Translations under genes and position numbers: made by a program | The notes under the pieces: generated by a model | Databases searched by the model: none | What the model was told of the DNA's origin: nothing | The model's input: the letters and a program-made list of their open reading frames with translations, nothing else | Source: UBA5336 sp038745855 | GTDB taxonomy: Bacteria; Pseudomonadota; Alphaproteobacteria; Caulobacterales; Hyphomonadaceae | Direction of reading: 5' to 3' | Length of the DNA stretch: 64,000 nt | NCBI GenBank assembly: GCA_038745855.1 | Contig: JBCDLC010000002.1 | Coordinates: forward strand, 62,001-126,000 | Shown here: positions 63,681-64,000 of the stretch, piece after piece | How positions within the stretch are numbered: the first letter of the stretch is position 1 | How the letters are laid out: each line of letters starts with the position of its first letter

Positions 63681-64000
63681 ATGAAGGTCCTTGTCACAGG
63701 CACTGCCGGCTTCATCGGCTTCCACACGGCCATGACGCTGCTTGCGCGCGGCGACGACGTAGTCGGGTTCGACGTGGTCAATGACTATTATGATCAAAAG
63801 CTCAAAGAAACGCGCCTAAACTTGCTCGAAGAAAGAGGGTCGAAAGTTTCGGGCCAATGGCAATTCGAGCGTGCCGACCTCTGCGGCCAGGAGGCAGTCG
63901 AAGGGGTATTTAAACGGCACACCTTTGATCGTGTGATCCATTTGGCGGCTCAGGCAGGTGTCCGACATAGCCTGAGCCACCCGCACTCCTATGTTCAGTC
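63681..64000 (+). CDS. NAD-dependent epimerase, UDP-glucuronate 4-epimerase-like (runs off the window)
   Basis: The first 106 codons of a gene cut by the window's right edge. It starts at MKVLVTGTAGFIGFHTAMTL (an ATG two codons earlier is also possible). The NAD motif TGTAGFIG, the GFDVVNDYYDQKLKETRLNL segment and HLAAQAGVRHSL match the CapI/UDP-glucuronate epimerase group, which makes UDP-galacturonate for capsule or O-antigen. It continues the polysaccharide cluster. Confidence 0.88.
   Translation, partial: MKVLVTGTAGFIGFHTAMTLLARGDDVVGFDVVNDYYDQKLKETRLNLLEERGSKVSGQWQFERADLCGQEAVEGVFKRHTFDRVIHLAAQAGVRHSLSHPHSYVQ

Noticed and set aside
1..64000. CRISPR array
   Set aside because: No regularly spaced identical repeats with unique spacers were seen.

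Overview
The window comes from an alphaproteobacterial chromosome. The order NDUFA12, mlaD-like, DUF2155, the alphaproteobacterial AspRS, rnd, and a 6S RNA next to a 5-formyl-THF cyclo-ligase all fit that class. Several large TonB receptors, a PQQ sugar dehydrogenase and a LuxR solo suggest a marine or freshwater Hyphomonadaceae/Maricaulales/Parvularculales-type bacterium. That placement is inference; no rRNA is present.

1-21.9 kb is core chromosome: respiratory-complex and lipid-transport genes, a ribonucleotide-reductase-like protein without catalytic core, a pentapeptide repeat protein, aspS, a HerA-like ATPase, rnd, a queuosine operon (queC-queE-queD), a TonB receptor, a PQQ sugar dehydrogenase, a GST, a LuxR regulator, 6S RNA with the folate gene, and tRNA-Asp(GTC).

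21.9-59.6 kb is one integrative element of about 37.7 kb inserted in the 3' end of tRNA-Asp. A 20-bp copy of the tRNA end recurs at 59541-59560, and each end carries a matching triple repeat (TGGGATAC-type, 12+11+11 spacing) just inside the core site. It carries a tyrosine integrase; cargo (LysR/dienelactone-hydrolase pair, AraC/TonB receptor pair, an IS3-family IS); an extended type I restriction-modification operon (half-size S, M, S, DUF2188, DUF3800, a BECR-like nuclease, R, a YgjP peptidase); a transfer and maintenance block (ArdA, ParB-like, DUF736, HTH, TraF-like peptidase, DUF3363 relaxase, TraG, CopG); a Fur/FecI/FecR siderophore-uptake cassette; and HipBA near the right end. No trb/virB mating-pair genes are present. 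TraG, the siderophore receptor and the DUF3649 protein each contain one in-frame stop, each explainable by a G:C to A:T transition. The element looks like a conjugative element decaying into a resident island, held by HipBA and the restriction system.

59.6-64 kb returns to the chromosome with surface-polysaccharide genes: a family 4 glycosyltransferase, rfbB, rfbA and the start of a UDP-glucuronate epimerase-like gene.

The most interesting parts are the extended restriction operon with its palindromic operator and a candidate small RNA between the nuclease gene and hsdR, the paired attachment architecture, the pattern of nonsense mutations, and the ribonucleotide-reductase pseudoenzyme.
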